Assembly: GCF_000178955.2 (NCBI RefSeq)
Contig: NC_016631.1
Location: forward strand, 124,001-188,000
DNA from: Granulicella mallensis MP5ACTX8
GTDB lineage: Bacteria; Acidobacteriota; Terriglobia; Terriglobales; Acidobacteriaceae
Length of the DNA stretch: 64,000 nucleotides
Reading direction: 5' to 3'
The notes under the pieces were generated by a model. That model made no database searches. It was not told the DNA's origin and saw only the letters and a list, made by a program, of their open reading frames with translations. Each line of letters opens with the position of its first letter. Position 1 is the first letter of the stretch. This document shows, piece after piece, positions 41,952 to 51,319 of the stretch. A program made the position numbers and the translations under genes.

Positions 41952-43625
41952 ATGCGCCTATTCCGACTCCACACCCTCGCCGCTCTTGCCTTTGCGTTCG
42001 TTCTTGCCGCACCGCAGCACGAAATCGCTGCTCAGGCTATCTCCGGCACTTCTCCCCAGAATGCACCGCAGAACGCGCAGATTCGCAGCTACATCGCCAA
42101 TGGCTGGGAGACACTCTCTCGCTCCATGTCCGACTGCAGTTCAGTGGTCGATGCCAAGGTAAAGACGGTGCCTGTGATGTACCTGCCGGCAGACATGCCG
42201 ATTCCCGCTGCTGTCGCTGCCATGCAGCAGAAGTGCCATGTTGAAGTGCATCATCTTCCGCGAGCCATTCACCATATCGGAGAGGTTCGCCCCGCGGAGC
42301 TGCCCGTCGAAGGCCTGCTCTATCTGCCCAATCGCTACGTCGTGCCGGGCGGCCGCTTCAATGAGATGTATGGCTGGGACAGTTACTTCATCCTGCTCGG
42401 CCTGCTTCACGATGGCCACAACGATCTCGCGCGCGGCATGGTGGAGAACTTCTTCTTCGAGATCGAAAACTACGGCGCGATCCTCAACGCCAATCGCACC
42501 TACTTCTTCACGCGCTCACAGCCGCCGTTTCTTTCGTCGATGATTCGCGAAGTCTATGAACATCCAGCATCTGGCACCGCACCCGATCTCAAGTGGCTGG
42601 CTCGCGCCTACAGTTTTGCGCAACGCGATTACGCACTGTGGACTTCGCCACAACATCAGGCCGGGACTACAGGTCTGGCACGTTATCACGATCTCGGCGA
42701 AGGCCCCGTGCCCGAGATGTCGGATGACTCCAGCTACTATCCCGATGTGATTCGCTGGCTGCTCGCGCACCCGAAAGATCATCCCGAGTACCTTGTGGAC
42801 GGTGCGGAAAACCCAACGCCGGCCCAGGCCGCAACCCTGGCTCGTATCAGTTGCGATGTCCACATCTCACATGTCTGCGCGCAGGCTGTTGTCGCAGGGC
42901 ATCGTCTCTCGGCAGACTTCTATCGTGGCGACCGCGCGATGCGCGAGTCCGGCTTCGATAGCTCTTTCCGCTTCGGCCCGTTCTCCGGCTCGGCCGCCCA
43001 CATCGCGCCGGTCTGCCTGAACAGCCTGCTCTTTCGCTACGAGCAGGACATGGCCCACTTCGCCACGCTCCTCGGCCGCTCGCGCGAAGCCGCCGAATGG
43101 ACACGCCGTGCCAACGCGCGCCATCACGCCATCGACCGCTATCTGTGGGACGCCAATGCGGGCCTGTACTTCGACTACGACTACACCACCCGCCAGCGGT
43201 CGAGCTATCACTACATCTCCACCTTCTATCCGCTGTGGGCAGGAGCGGCGAGCCCCACGCAGGCTACGGCAGTGCATCTGCACCTTGGTCTCTTTGAGCA
43301 TCCGGGTGGACTGGCAATGAGCGACTCCGCTTCGGGTGTGCAGTGGGACCTGCCCTTCGGCTGGGCCCCGACGACGTGGCTCGCCGTCTCCGGCCTGGAG
43401 CGCAACGGCTTCCACGAAGACGCGCGCCGCATCGCCCAGAGTTTTTCTACAACGGTGCTCGACAACTTTCTGCATGACGGCACCATTCGCGAGAAGTACA
43501 ACGTGGTGAGCGGCTCGGCCAACGTCAAGGTTGCGGCGGGCTACAAGAGCAACGTCATCGGTTTCGGATGGACGAACGGCGTCTATCTGGAGCTGCAGGA
43601 TCTGCTGGCTGCGTCGAACCATTAG
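41952..43625 (+). CDS. treA: Periplasmic alpha,alpha-trehalase (GH37)
   Basis: A 557-residue secreted glycosidase with signal peptide (cleavage near E-I-A-A-Q). Both trehalase signatures are present with small changes: P-G-G-R-F-N-E-M-Y-G-W-D-S-Y-F near residue 128 and Q-W-D-L-P-F-G-W-A-P near 465. The family hydrolyses trehalose to two glucose units by inversion. It lies ahead of a GH5 gene on the same strand, separated by a 104-bp gap containing a dispersed repeat. Likely used to feed on trehalose from fungi or lysed cells. Confidence 0.9.
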   Translation: MRLFRLHTLAALAFAFVLAAPQHEIAAQAISGTSPQNAPQNAQIRSYIANGWETLSRSMSDCSSVVDAKVKTVPVMYLPADMPIPAAVAAMQQKCHVEVHHLPRAIHHIGEVRPAELPVEGLLYLPNRYVVPGGRFNEMYGWDSYFILLGLLHDGHNDLARGMVENFFFEIENYGAILNANRTYFFTRSQPPFLSSMIREVYEHPASGTAPDLKWLARAYSFAQRDYALWTSPQHQAGTTGLARYHDLGEGPVPEMSDDSSYYPDVIRWLLAHPKDHPEYLVDGAENPTPAQAATLARISCDVHISHVCAQAVVAGHRLSADFYRGDRAMRESGFDSSFRFGPFSGSAAHIAPVCLNSLLFRYEQDMAHFATLLGRSREAAEWTRRANARHHAIDRYLWDANAGLYFDYDYTTRQRSSYHYISTFYPLWAGAASPTQATAVHLHLGLFEHPGGLAMSDSASGVQWDLPFGWAPTTWLAVSGLERNGFHEDARRIAQSFSTTVLDNFLHDGTIREKYNVVSGSANVKVAAGYKSNVIGFGWTNGVYLELQDLLAASNH

Positions 43626-43634
43626 AGCTCTTGC

Positions 43635-43667
43635 CTTTCTTGTTGTCATTCCCGCAGGGAATCTGCT
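43635..43667 (+). repeat. third copy of the CCCGCAGGGAATC repeat
   Basis: 33 bp identical to 582-614. It sits between the trehalase and GH5 genes, 63 bp before the GH5 start, without an inverted partner nearby. Confidence 0.75.
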
Positions 43668-43729
43668 TCTTGCTATTGCCACCCCGAAAGGCACGGCTCA
43701 CTAGACAACCGCTTGTTCATAAAAGCATC

Positions 43730-44998
43730 ATGGACTCCCACCACTTCTGGAGGTCTTACTCTGTGTTGAATCGCCGTCTGTGTACGCTGCTGCTTAGCGC
43801 CGTCGCCTTATTTCCCCTTGCCAGCCGAGCTCAGTACGCACACACCCAGGGAGAACAGGTGATTGGCCGCGATGGCAAACCCCTGTTGCTGCGTGGAACC
43901 AATCTCGGCAACTGGATGGTTCCCGAAGGCTACATGTGGCAGTTCGGAGGCCACGTCCAATCCTCGCGAGAGATCGAGGCGCTCGTCGCGGAGCTGATCG
44001 GCCCGGAGCGCAGCAAGACCTTCTGGCAACAGTGGCGCGACAACTACGTGACACAGAGCGACATTCACCTGATTCACCAGGCGGGCTTCAACTCCATTCG
44101 CGTCCCCATGCACTACCGCTTCTTCCAGAGCGACGACGCGGAAGGCTTTCGCCTGCTCGATCGGCTCGTGAAGTGGAGCCGCGCCGAGGGTATCTACCTA
44201 GTACTGGACATGCACGCCGCGCCGGGCGGACAGACCGGAACCAACATCGACGACAGCGACGGCTATCCCTGGCTCTTCACGGACCAGTCTTCACAGCAGC
44301 AGCTTCTGGACACCTGGCAGCGCATCGCGCGTCACTATCGCAACGAGCCAGTGATCCTTGGCTACGATCTGCTGAACGAACCCATTCCCACCTACCCTAA
44401 GCTGCACGGATTGAATCCGCTGCTGGAGCCGCTCTACAAGCGCACGGCTGCCGTTATCCGCAAGGAAGACAAGCACCATATCCTCATCCTCGGCGGCGCG
44501 CAGTGGGACAACAACTTCGACGTCTTCGGCCCGCCCTTCGACTCGAATGTCATCTACGAGTGGCACAAGTACAAGGTTCTTGTACCGGATCAAAACCTGG
44601 TCCAGCGCTATGTCGACTTCCGTACGAAGAACCACGTTCCTATCTGGCTGGGAGAGTCTGGGGAGAACAAGGACGAGTGGCTTGCCACCTTCCGTACTGT
44701 GCTGGAGAAGAACAATATCGGCTGGGCCTTCTGGCCGTACAAGAAGCTGGCAAACCCCACCGCCGTGGAGACCGTTACGCCGCCGGCGGATTGGCCGAAC
44801 ATCGTCGCCTACGCAAAGCTGCCCAACGGCGTTGGCCTCACATCCGAGCGCCTGAAGGATCGGCCTGAGCAGGAGGTGATCGATCGCGCCTTCGCCCAGC
44901 TGATTGAGAACATCAAGCTCTCTCATTGCACGACGAACCTCGGGTATGTCCGTGCGCTGCTGCCTGAGACAACGCTGACCTCTGCTGCGAATCAATAA
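43730..44998 (+). CDS. Secreted GH5-family glycoside hydrolase
   Basis: A 422-residue protein with signal peptide (L-L-L-S-A-V-A-L-F-P-L-A-S-R-A-Q). The cellulase-like (beta/alpha)8 barrel shows G-T-N-L-G-N-W near residue 50, the acid/base glutamate in D-L-L-N-E-P and the nucleophile glutamate in W-L-G-E-S-G-E-N. GH5 members cleave beta-1,4 or beta-1,3 glucans, mannans or glucosylceramides, and the subfamily is not resolvable here. ATG 43730 gives a slightly long n-region; an in-frame GTG at 43763 could be the true start. Confidence 0.87.
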   Translation: MDSHHFWRSYSVLNRRLCTLLLSAVALFPLASRAQYAHTQGEQVIGRDGKPLLLRGTNLGNWMVPEGYMWQFGGHVQSSREIEALVAELIGPERSKTFWQQWRDNYVTQSDIHLIHQAGFNSIRVPMHYRFFQSDDAEGFRLLDRLVKWSRAEGIYLVLDMHAAPGGQTGTNIDDSDGYPWLFTDQSSQQQLLDTWQRIARHYRNEPVILGYDLLNEPIPTYPKLHGLNPLLEPLYKRTAAVIRKEDKHHILILGGAQWDNNFDVFGPPFDSNVIYEWHKYKVLVPDQNLVQRYVDFRTKNHVPIWLGESGENKDEWLATFRTVLEKNNIGWAFWPYKKLANPTAVETVTPPADWPNIVAYAKLPNGVGLTSERLKDRPEQEVIDRAFAQLIENIKLSHCTTNLGYVRALLPETTLTSAANQ

Positions 44999-45030
44999 GA
45001 AATATCTGCTGATGGATGAGGCAAAGAAAA

Positions 45031-45056
45031 GGGCCGGAGAGAATTCTCTCCGGCCC
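45031..45056. terminator. 26-nt perfect palindrome between convergent genes
   Basis: GGGCCGGAGAGAA is joined directly to its complement TTCTCTCCGGCCC. It lies between the GH5 stop (44998) and the receptor stop (45081) and can end transcription from both sides. Confidence 0.65.
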
Positions 45057-45080
45057 TCACTCATGCGATGAGTGAATGGG

Positions 45081-48000
45081 TTAGAAGGTATACCGCAGGG
45101 AAGCCTGAGCGCGTCGTGCGTTCGTGCCGTCCGGGAAGCCGCTGGCGGCTGTCCCCTGACCTGCGCCACTCACTGCCTTAATGGTGCCGGTGTTCGTCGC
45201 TGCGTTCCAACTGGAGGTATAGGCCGTCTGGTTCACAGATGTGTAGTGAATGTGATTCAGAGCGTTGATGGCTTCAAAGCTGAGTTGAATGCTCTGAGAC
45301 TTGGGAAGCGCAAAGCTCTTCGTGAGACGGCCATCGAGCTGGACCGTCTGGCCCAGCGGTAGGTTGGCCGTTGGAACGAAGGGAGCACGAATGCCTCCCG
45401 GAGCCTCCGCTCCGATACCGCTCAGGGTTGGGGACGGAACATAGAGACGGGAGTCGCTGCTGGTTACCGTCAGATTGGAATCGACATACTGCGGCGTGGC
45501 AAAGGTGAAGATCGGAGCCAGTTGCCAGCCGCTCAGTGCTTCCCTCGTCCACTTCGAACCGTAGTCGGCCTTGGGGTAAGAGATCAGGGCCGTCATGACG
45601 AGACGGTGGCGCTGATCCTCAAGCGAGCGGCCTTTCTCAAAGGAGTAACCACTGCGTCCATTGAAGGAGGAGGAGCCGTTGAAGTAGGTGTCTCCCTGGT
45701 CGGTGAAGTAGTAGTTGCTGGTTGCCGTCCCCTGTCCCAGGTCCTCGGAGTGCGACCAGGTATAGGCGATGGTGCTCTGGATGTACTTGTTCTCGCGCTG
45801 ATGGAACTCAGCGACCAGGCCGTCATACCAGAGGCGTCCGCCGTTATCGATCTGGAGGATCTTGCCGAAGTTCGAGTTATAGGTCGTATTGCCATTGGCC
45901 GCGTTGAGATAGACCGGCGTGCTGTACGAGCCTGTCTGGTGACCGTTGACGTCGAAGACATTGTAGAAGTCCTGTCCCGTCGGCTGGCCGGCGTTCAGGT
46001 CGGAGCGCTGCAGGAACTTGATGCCGCGCGAACCCACGTAGGAGACGCTGAAGCTCATGTCCTTCGTAAGCTCCTGCTCCACGCCCAGGCTCCACTCCTG
46101 CACATAAGGAGTAGCCAGGCCAGGGATCGCAAAACCGGTGTTGATCGAGCTGGGGCTGATGAAGGAGTTTACCTGCGAAAGGCTGGTGAAGACTTGTGCG
46201 AAGGGCAGCATGGCCGCAAACTGCGCGGGATTGTTGTCGCTCAGCGTGAAGGACTTGCGAACGATTCCGCCAAGCTGTTGCAGGCGCGTGATGGAGGCGC
46301 CGGGAAGGCGGTTGTAGAAGATGCCGTAGTTGCCGCGCAGCACGGTCGTGTTGTTGTTCATCGAGTAGGTGAAGCCAACACGCGGGGCAAAGTTCGTCTT
46401 CGGCTGGTTGATGGGACCGACTGCGGAATTGACGCTGGCATACGAAGGAGCGGGCGGCTGCGTAAAGGTGGAGTACTCATAGCGCAGACCGAGGTTGAGG
46501 AGCAACGTCTTGGTGATCTGGTACTGGTCCTGGGCAAAGAAGTCGTAGTCGCGGATAGTAATGCCGGTGATGGGGTGACCGATCGCCTGCGCAAACGTGG
46601 AGTAGTGTTTGCTGGGACCTGTCAGGGGACTCGCTGGATTCGAGTTGACCGGATCGCCAGGCAGCGGGGTCAGGTCATAGGCAAAGGCTGTGAAGGTGTT
46701 GTAGGTGAAAGAGCCTGGGCCGCTGAACACAGCGTTTTCAACGCTACGCAGATAGGCGAGGTCGGCTCCGTACTTGAGCTGGTGCTTGCCCGCGCTCTGC
46801 GAGAAGGTGTCGGCCAGGATGAAGCGCTTCTCCGTCGGCTGGATATTGGGGAGCTGGTTGATCGAGACACCCAGGTTGCCCTGACCGGCGACGGTCACGC
46901 TGGAGAGAATATTGTCCGGCGGAAGCAGGTCGGTGGGCAGGCCCTGAAAGCGGCGCTCTGCGTTGAAGCCAAAGCGGAACTCGTTCACCATCGACGGCGA
47001 GACGATGTAGGTGTTGGACAGGCGCGCATTACGCACGTGGGTCCCGATGTTGTAGTTCGAGCCCGAGGCGCCGCTGCCGTCCGTGGGAGCAACCGCAGAG
47101 ACGCCGTCATGCGTGGCGAAGTAGTTCATCAGGTTAAAGTTCGCGGTGTAGGTGCTCTTCTCGTTCGGACGATAGTCCAGCCGAAGGAAGCCGTCGTTCT
47201 GGTGCAGGTTGCGGTTCACGGTGCGGAAGAAGCTGTTGATGTACTTCTGTACGGCCGCGCACTGGATCGCCGCTGCCGTGCACTGGCCGGGAAGCAGCTG
47301 GCCGTTGCCATCGAGGATCGACGAGTTGATGATCGAGCTCACGAGCGGAAAGTTGCGGGTGGTTCCCTCATAGGCTCCGAAGAAGAAGAGCTTGTCTTTG
47401 ATGATGGGCCCGCCAACGTTGGCGCCATACTGGTGGCGATACTCCGGAGCGTTATAGGGCTGGCCGTTCAGCTTGGAGAACGGGTCGATGGCATTCAACG
47501 TGCGGTTGCGGAAGAACCAGAAGGCATTGCCGTGAAACTCGTTGGAGCCGCTCTTGGTAAGCGAGTTGACGACGCCGCCGGAGCCGCGACCGAACTCCGC
47601 GGAGTAGCCGAAGATCTCGGTGCGGAACTCCTGGATGGCGTCCATGCTGATGTTGGAGAGCGCCGATCCGCCGCCGCCCGCATTCGATACGGACCACTGC
47701 TGGGTGATGTCGATACCGTCCTGAAGGAACTCGTTGCCGGAGGGGACGCCGTGGAAGGAGAGTTCGCCGCTGGTGCCGTCCTGCACGACGCCGGGCGTCA
47801 GGAGCGCGAACTGATCGACGCGGCGTCCATTGATCGGGAGGTTCGTGATCTGTTCCTGGTTGACCAGGGCTGAGACCTCTGTCTTGGCCAGGTCGAGGAT
47901 CGGCTGCGTGTTCTCGGAGACGGAGACTGTCTGGGTCGTGCTGGCGCTTCCGAGCTGGACTGGAACGGCGACCTGTTCGCCGACGTGGACGACGATGCCG

Positions 48001-48341
48001 TCGGTCTTTGCTACGCCGAAACCCGGAACGGTAACAATCACGGAGTAACCGGGATCTGGCGGCAGCGAAGGCGCAAAGAAGAGTCCGGCGTCGGTCGACT
48101 TCAACTTACGGTCGATGCCGAGGCTCTTGTTGACGATCTCTACGTCTGCATTGGGAACGACGGCTCCGGAGGGATCATGTACCGTGCCGCTCAACGCGCC
48201 CAGGCCGGCCAGCGATTGGGCCGAGGCCATGCTGGCGCTGCCGAGCAAGAACAGGATCAGAAGAGCGAAACACGCCGGAACTCGGCCGAGCAAGCCGATA
48301 CGCGTGCGAGAGTTGGGGGAATTACATATTCCAGGCAACAT
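45081..48341 (-). CDS. Oar-like TonB-dependent receptor with regulatory-like domain
   Basis: A 1086-residue outer-membrane protein. Signal peptide (cleavage near S-M-A-S-A-Q), a carboxypeptidase-regulatory-like domain (about residues 48-130; G-T-V-H-D-P-S-G-A-V-V-P-N-A), a plug (about 140-250; L-P-I-N-G-R-R-V-D-Q-F and R-G-S-G-G-V-V-N), then a long barrel ending A-S-L-R-Y-T-F. This is the Oar/SusC-like architecture greatly expanded in acidobacteria, generally linked to uptake of oligosaccharides or other large solutes. The substrate is unknown; neighbours are glycosidases and nucleoside hydrolases. GAGAGG precedes the ATG. Confidence 0.93.
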   Translation of the reverse strand: MLPGICNSPNSRTRIGLLGRVPACFALLILFLLGSASMASAQSLAGLGALSGTVHDPSGAVVPNADVEIVNKSLGIDRKLKSTDAGLFFAPSLPPDPGYSVIVTVPGFGVAKTDGIVVHVGEQVAVPVQLGSASTTQTVSVSENTQPILDLAKTEVSALVNQEQITNLPINGRRVDQFALLTPGVVQDGTSGELSFHGVPSGNEFLQDGIDITQQWSVSNAGGGGSALSNISMDAIQEFRTEIFGYSAEFGRGSGGVVNSLTKSGSNEFHGNAFWFFRNRTLNAIDPFSKLNGQPYNAPEYRHQYGANVGGPIIKDKLFFFGAYEGTTRNFPLVSSIINSSILDGNGQLLPGQCTAAAIQCAAVQKYINSFFRTVNRNLHQNDGFLRLDYRPNEKSTYTANFNLMNYFATHDGVSAVAPTDGSGASGSNYNIGTHVRNARLSNTYIVSPSMVNEFRFGFNAERRFQGLPTDLLPPDNILSSVTVAGQGNLGVSINQLPNIQPTEKRFILADTFSQSAGKHQLKYGADLAYLRSVENAVFSGPGSFTYNTFTAFAYDLTPLPGDPVNSNPASPLTGPSKHYSTFAQAIGHPITGITIRDYDFFAQDQYQITKTLLLNLGLRYEYSTFTQPPAPSYASVNSAVGPINQPKTNFAPRVGFTYSMNNNTTVLRGNYGIFYNRLPGASITRLQQLGGIVRKSFTLSDNNPAQFAAMLPFAQVFTSLSQVNSFISPSSINTGFAIPGLATPYVQEWSLGVEQELTKDMSFSVSYVGSRGIKFLQRSDLNAGQPTGQDFYNVFDVNGHQTGSYSTPVYLNAANGNTTYNSNFGKILQIDNGGRLWYDGLVAEFHQRENKYIQSTIAYTWSHSEDLGQGTATSNYYFTDQGDTYFNGSSSFNGRSGYSFEKGRSLEDQRHRLVMTALISYPKADYGSKWTREALSGWQLAPIFTFATPQYVDSNLTVTSSDSRLYVPSPTLSGIGAEAPGGIRAPFVPTANLPLGQTVQLDGRLTKSFALPKSQSIQLSFEAINALNHIHYTSVNQTAYTSSWNAATNTGTIKAVSGAGQGTAASGFPDGTNARRAQASLRYTF

Positions 48342-48996
48342 GATGTGGACCTCTCAAAAGATGAATCAAGTTCGTGAAAGCCCGGCGTCAGTTAGGGCGC
48401 GGGGCGAAAGTTGATGGAATACAACCTCGCCAGGGGAATTAAAGATCTCTTCCGGTGGTCGAGCGGTATGAGTTTGTTGGGTGAAGCATGCAACTGAAAG
48501 CTCTGAACGTCTCTGCGGAGCTGTAGTCCTCCGTCGCGAGGGAATTTCCCATCGGACTGAAGAAAATACACTGCTGGAACTACCTGGTTGAGGCAGAAAG
48601 ACGGTATAGATTGCGAGTCAGGGTCGAGCGAAGCTTTGATAAAGCCTGGGTTGAAACGATTCAAACACGGTTCTGGTGTGCCGTCCAATTGCTTTTTGCG
48701 AATGGTTGATTTGTTCTGGAAATCGTAGTTAGGGTCATGAAGTGGATGAAAGGAGTGTTGACTTGTTGTCAATAATATGACATTTTCATTACAAATGGGC
48801 CTTTAATTCGCTCTGGAGGCCCCTTCCTGAAACTGAAAATCTCATAGCTTTGTGTCCGTGGCCTGGAAGACGAGTTTCGTCCAGGCAGCGACGCGGCTTT
48901 CTGTCCTCGCAGTTGTGCTGCAGCGGCTTGCTAAATCCTGGAGCAGCCACGCATCGCGTAGGCTTATCGATATACATCTACAAACTGAGGTGCGGA
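48342..48996. promoter_or_regulatory. 655-bp divergent region upstream of the Oar-like receptor
   Basis: No convincing gene. TTGAC and GTCAA arms (48758-48772) around TTGTT form a small dyad in an A+T-richer tract that reads like a promoter toward the nucleoside-hydrolase genes. The receptor's leader is on the opposite side. Confidence 0.35.
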
Positions 48997-50118
48997 TTGT
49001 TCTGTCTCTCTTTGCGAAATCGGCTCCTTCCAGCGCTCTTTGGAATGGTTTTGATCGCGGCCTGTGCCAGTGGCGCTTCCGCGCAGCGCTATGTGATTGC
49101 CGACCAGGACGCCTCCGGCCCCGGAGGGTCGGACATGATGTCGCTGCTGGTCTTTCTGCAATCGCCCGACGTGCATCTGTTGGGCATTACGGTGGTGACC
49201 GGCGACTCGTGGCGCGATGAAGAGGTGGCCCATGCCCTGCGGTTGGTGGAGTCGGTAGGCCGCACCGACGTCAAGGTCTATCCCGGTGCGCCGTTTCCGT
49301 TGGTGCGCACGCTCGAGTGGACGCGTCTCGCAAACAAGATGTATGGAGCGGCCACCTTCGAGGGCGCGTTCTCTGACAAACGCATGGAGAAGCCCTGGGA
49401 TGCGATTCCGCCTATGCGAGAGGGGCTCCCGTCGACAAAACCTGCGGATGAAGATGCGGCGCACTTCATGGTGCGGATGGTCCACAAGTATCCGCACAAG
49501 GTAACGATCTATGCAGCGGGACCGCTGACCAATGTGGCACTGGCGATTCGCCTCGACCCGCACTTTGCGGAGCTGGCGCAGGAGCTTGTGGTGATGGGTG
49601 GCAGCATTAACCCGAACACGCAGGCGGCGGAGTGGGTCAACAGTCCGCGCCATGAGTTCAACTTCTGGTTCGATCCTGAAGCCGCCAGCATTGCGCTGGA
49701 AGCGCCGTGGGCGAAGATCACGACGACGACCATCGATGTCTCGCTCAAGACGCGTCCTGAGCCTGAGGTTCTCGATGGAGTTGCGAAGGCGCATAGCCCT
49801 GCGGCGGAGTATGTCACGAAATATTTTCAGCGGCCCGTCTTCATCAACTATCTGTGGGACGAGCTTGCTGCCGCGGCGTGGATCGATCCGACACTGATCA
49901 AAGAAGAGCGCTATGTCTATATGGACGTCGATACGGTGCGAGGCCCGACCTATGGAGACACGTTGACCTGGAATGAGCAGACCAAGCCTGCGCTGCCGCT
50001 GCATAAGGTCCACGCACAGATGGATGTCGATCTGGCGCGTCTGCAGAAGTTTCTCGTTGACGTGCTCTCGCAGCCGACGCCGAAGGTTGTGCCTTCGACG
50101 GATGAGTTAACGAAGTAA
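48997..50118 (+). CDS. Exported nucleoside-hydrolase-like protein 1
   Basis: A 373-residue protein of the inosine-uridine hydrolase fold, with an N-terminal export signal (L-P-A-L-F-G-M-V-L-I-A-A-C-A-S-G-A-S-A-Q). The N-terminal calcium/ribose motif is atypical: D-Q-D-A-S-G-P-G-G-S-D instead of D-x-D-x-x-x-D-D. V-V-T-G-D near residue 68 and the A-G-P-L-T-N-V-A-L-A segment are kept. These enzymes release nucleobases from ribonucleosides. TTG at 48997 is preferred (GAGGTG five bases upstream); an in-frame ATG at 49045 would cut the signal peptide. Confidence 0.8.
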   Translation: MFCLSLRNRLLPALFGMVLIAACASGASAQRYVIADQDASGPGGSDMMSLLVFLQSPDVHLLGITVVTGDSWRDEEVAHALRLVESVGRTDVKVYPGAPFPLVRTLEWTRLANKMYGAATFEGAFSDKRMEKPWDAIPPMREGLPSTKPADEDAAHFMVRMVHKYPHKVTIYAAGPLTNVALAIRLDPHFAELAQELVVMGGSINPNTQAAEWVNSPRHEFNFWFDPEAASIALEAPWAKITTTTIDVSLKTRPEPEVLDGVAKAHSPAAEYVTKYFQRPVFINYLWDELAAAAWIDPTLIKEERYVYMDVDTVRGPTYGDTLTWNEQTKPALPLHKVHAQMDVDLARLQKFLVDVLSQPTPKVVPSTDELTK

Positions 50119-50166
50119 ATGTGGTTTGAGAAAACCAGACGTGCGTCGTTGCAGGAGAAGAACACC

Positions 50167-51306
50167 ATGAAGTTCCAAGGTCGGAGCGCATTGCTGGCCC
50201 TCGCGCTGTTCGTCACGCCGGTCCGTGCTTTTAGCGCAACGCCGCCCGAGATCAGGAAGGTCATCTATGACCAGGACACGGACGGCATCATCGGCGGCAA
50301 CGAAGATCCTCTGGTCATGCTCCTGCAGTCGCCGAATATTCAGGTGCTGGGAGTTACGGTAGTTACCGGCAACGGCTGGCTCAAGCAGGAGACGGCCGAT
50401 GTGCTGAAGCTGCTCGAAGATATCCATCGCACGGATATTCCGGTCTATCAAGGGTCGGAGTTTCCCCTTGTGCAATCGCGCTATACACCGGTCCGTCTGA
50501 TCAAGCTCTATGGCGGAACGCGCACCGATCCCTTCCTTGGCGCGTATGGCGAGTTCAGTCCGGGGCCGGAGGTCGTCGAGCCGCCGCCCGGTGGTCTGGC
50601 GAAGACGAAGCCCGCAGCCGGTCATGCAGCGGAGTTCATCATCCAGCAGGTGCATAAGTATCCGCACGAGGTGACGCTCTACTGTGGCGGCCCACTGACG
50701 AACGTGGCCTTGGCGATCAGCCTCGACCCCGGCATCGTCGCGCTGACGAAGGAGATCGTGTTCATGGGCACGAGCCCTTCGATGCAGCCGAAGACGGTCA
50801 ACGTGGTCTACGATCCTGAGTCCGCGCAGATTGCGCTGCACGCGCCATGGCCCAAGCTTACGATTGTCACCGTCGATGTCGCGGAGAAGTTGCATCGTAC
50901 GCCGGAGATGGCTGAAGCTATCGCGCATGGCCAGAACACGGCCGAGGCGCAGCTCTATGAAGAGCTTGTGTTGAAACCCTATCGCGAGCACAAGCCGCAG
51001 CAATGGTTTCGCATGCCGGATGAGCTGATGGCGGCGTACCTGATCGATCCGAGTTTGATCACAGAGACGCGCCGGTACTATATCGACATCGATACGATGC
51101 AGGGCATGAGCTATGGCTCGTCGATCTACTGGGATGAGACGCCGCGCGGCTACGCCGGCATCCCGTGGCCGGACACGCCGGAGCCGAAGCGTCAAAAGCC
51201 TGTCCCGCCGGTCGATGCACGCGTCGCCGATGTCGTGTGGGACTTCGATACCGCCCGCTTTACCGCGCTCTTTCTCAAGCTGATGACCGCGCCGATGAAT
51301 CACTAA
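50167..51306 (+). CDS. Exported nucleoside-hydrolase-like protein 2
   Basis: A 379-residue paralogue of the previous gene with signal peptide (L-A-L-A-L-F-V-T-P-V-R-A). The Asp motif is D-Q-D-T-D-G-I-I-G-G-N-E-D, again with an insertion relative to the classical form. It shares V-T-V-V-T-G-N-G-W, G-G-P-L-T-N-V-A-L-A and Y-D-P-E-S-A-Q-I-A-L. Tandem arrangement (48-bp gap, AGGAGAAG site) indicates one transcript and an ancient duplication. It may differ from protein 1 in base preference. Confidence 0.85.
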   Translation: MKFQGRSALLALALFVTPVRAFSATPPEIRKVIYDQDTDGIIGGNEDPLVMLLQSPNIQVLGVTVVTGNGWLKQETADVLKLLEDIHRTDIPVYQGSEFPLVQSRYTPVRLIKLYGGTRTDPFLGAYGEFSPGPEVVEPPPGGLAKTKPAAGHAAEFIIQQVHKYPHEVTLYCGGPLTNVALAISLDPGIVALTKEIVFMGTSPSMQPKTVNVVYDPESAQIALHAPWPKLTIVTVDVAEKLHRTPEMAEAIAHGQNTAEAQLYEELVLKPYREHKPQQWFRMPDELMAAYLIDPSLITETRRYYIDIDTMQGMSYGSSIYWDETPRGYAGIPWPDTPEPKRQKPVPPVDARVADVVWDFDTARFTALFLKLMTAPMNH

Positions 51307-51319
51307 CCAGAAGGAATGG

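Noticed and set aside
45522..47873. A 783-residue open frame on the plus strand opposite the Oar-like receptor
   Set aside because: It is antisense to a receptor with full domain structure and looks like a G+C-driven shadow frame; its translation is Val/Arg/Gly-rich without motifs or a ribosome-binding site.
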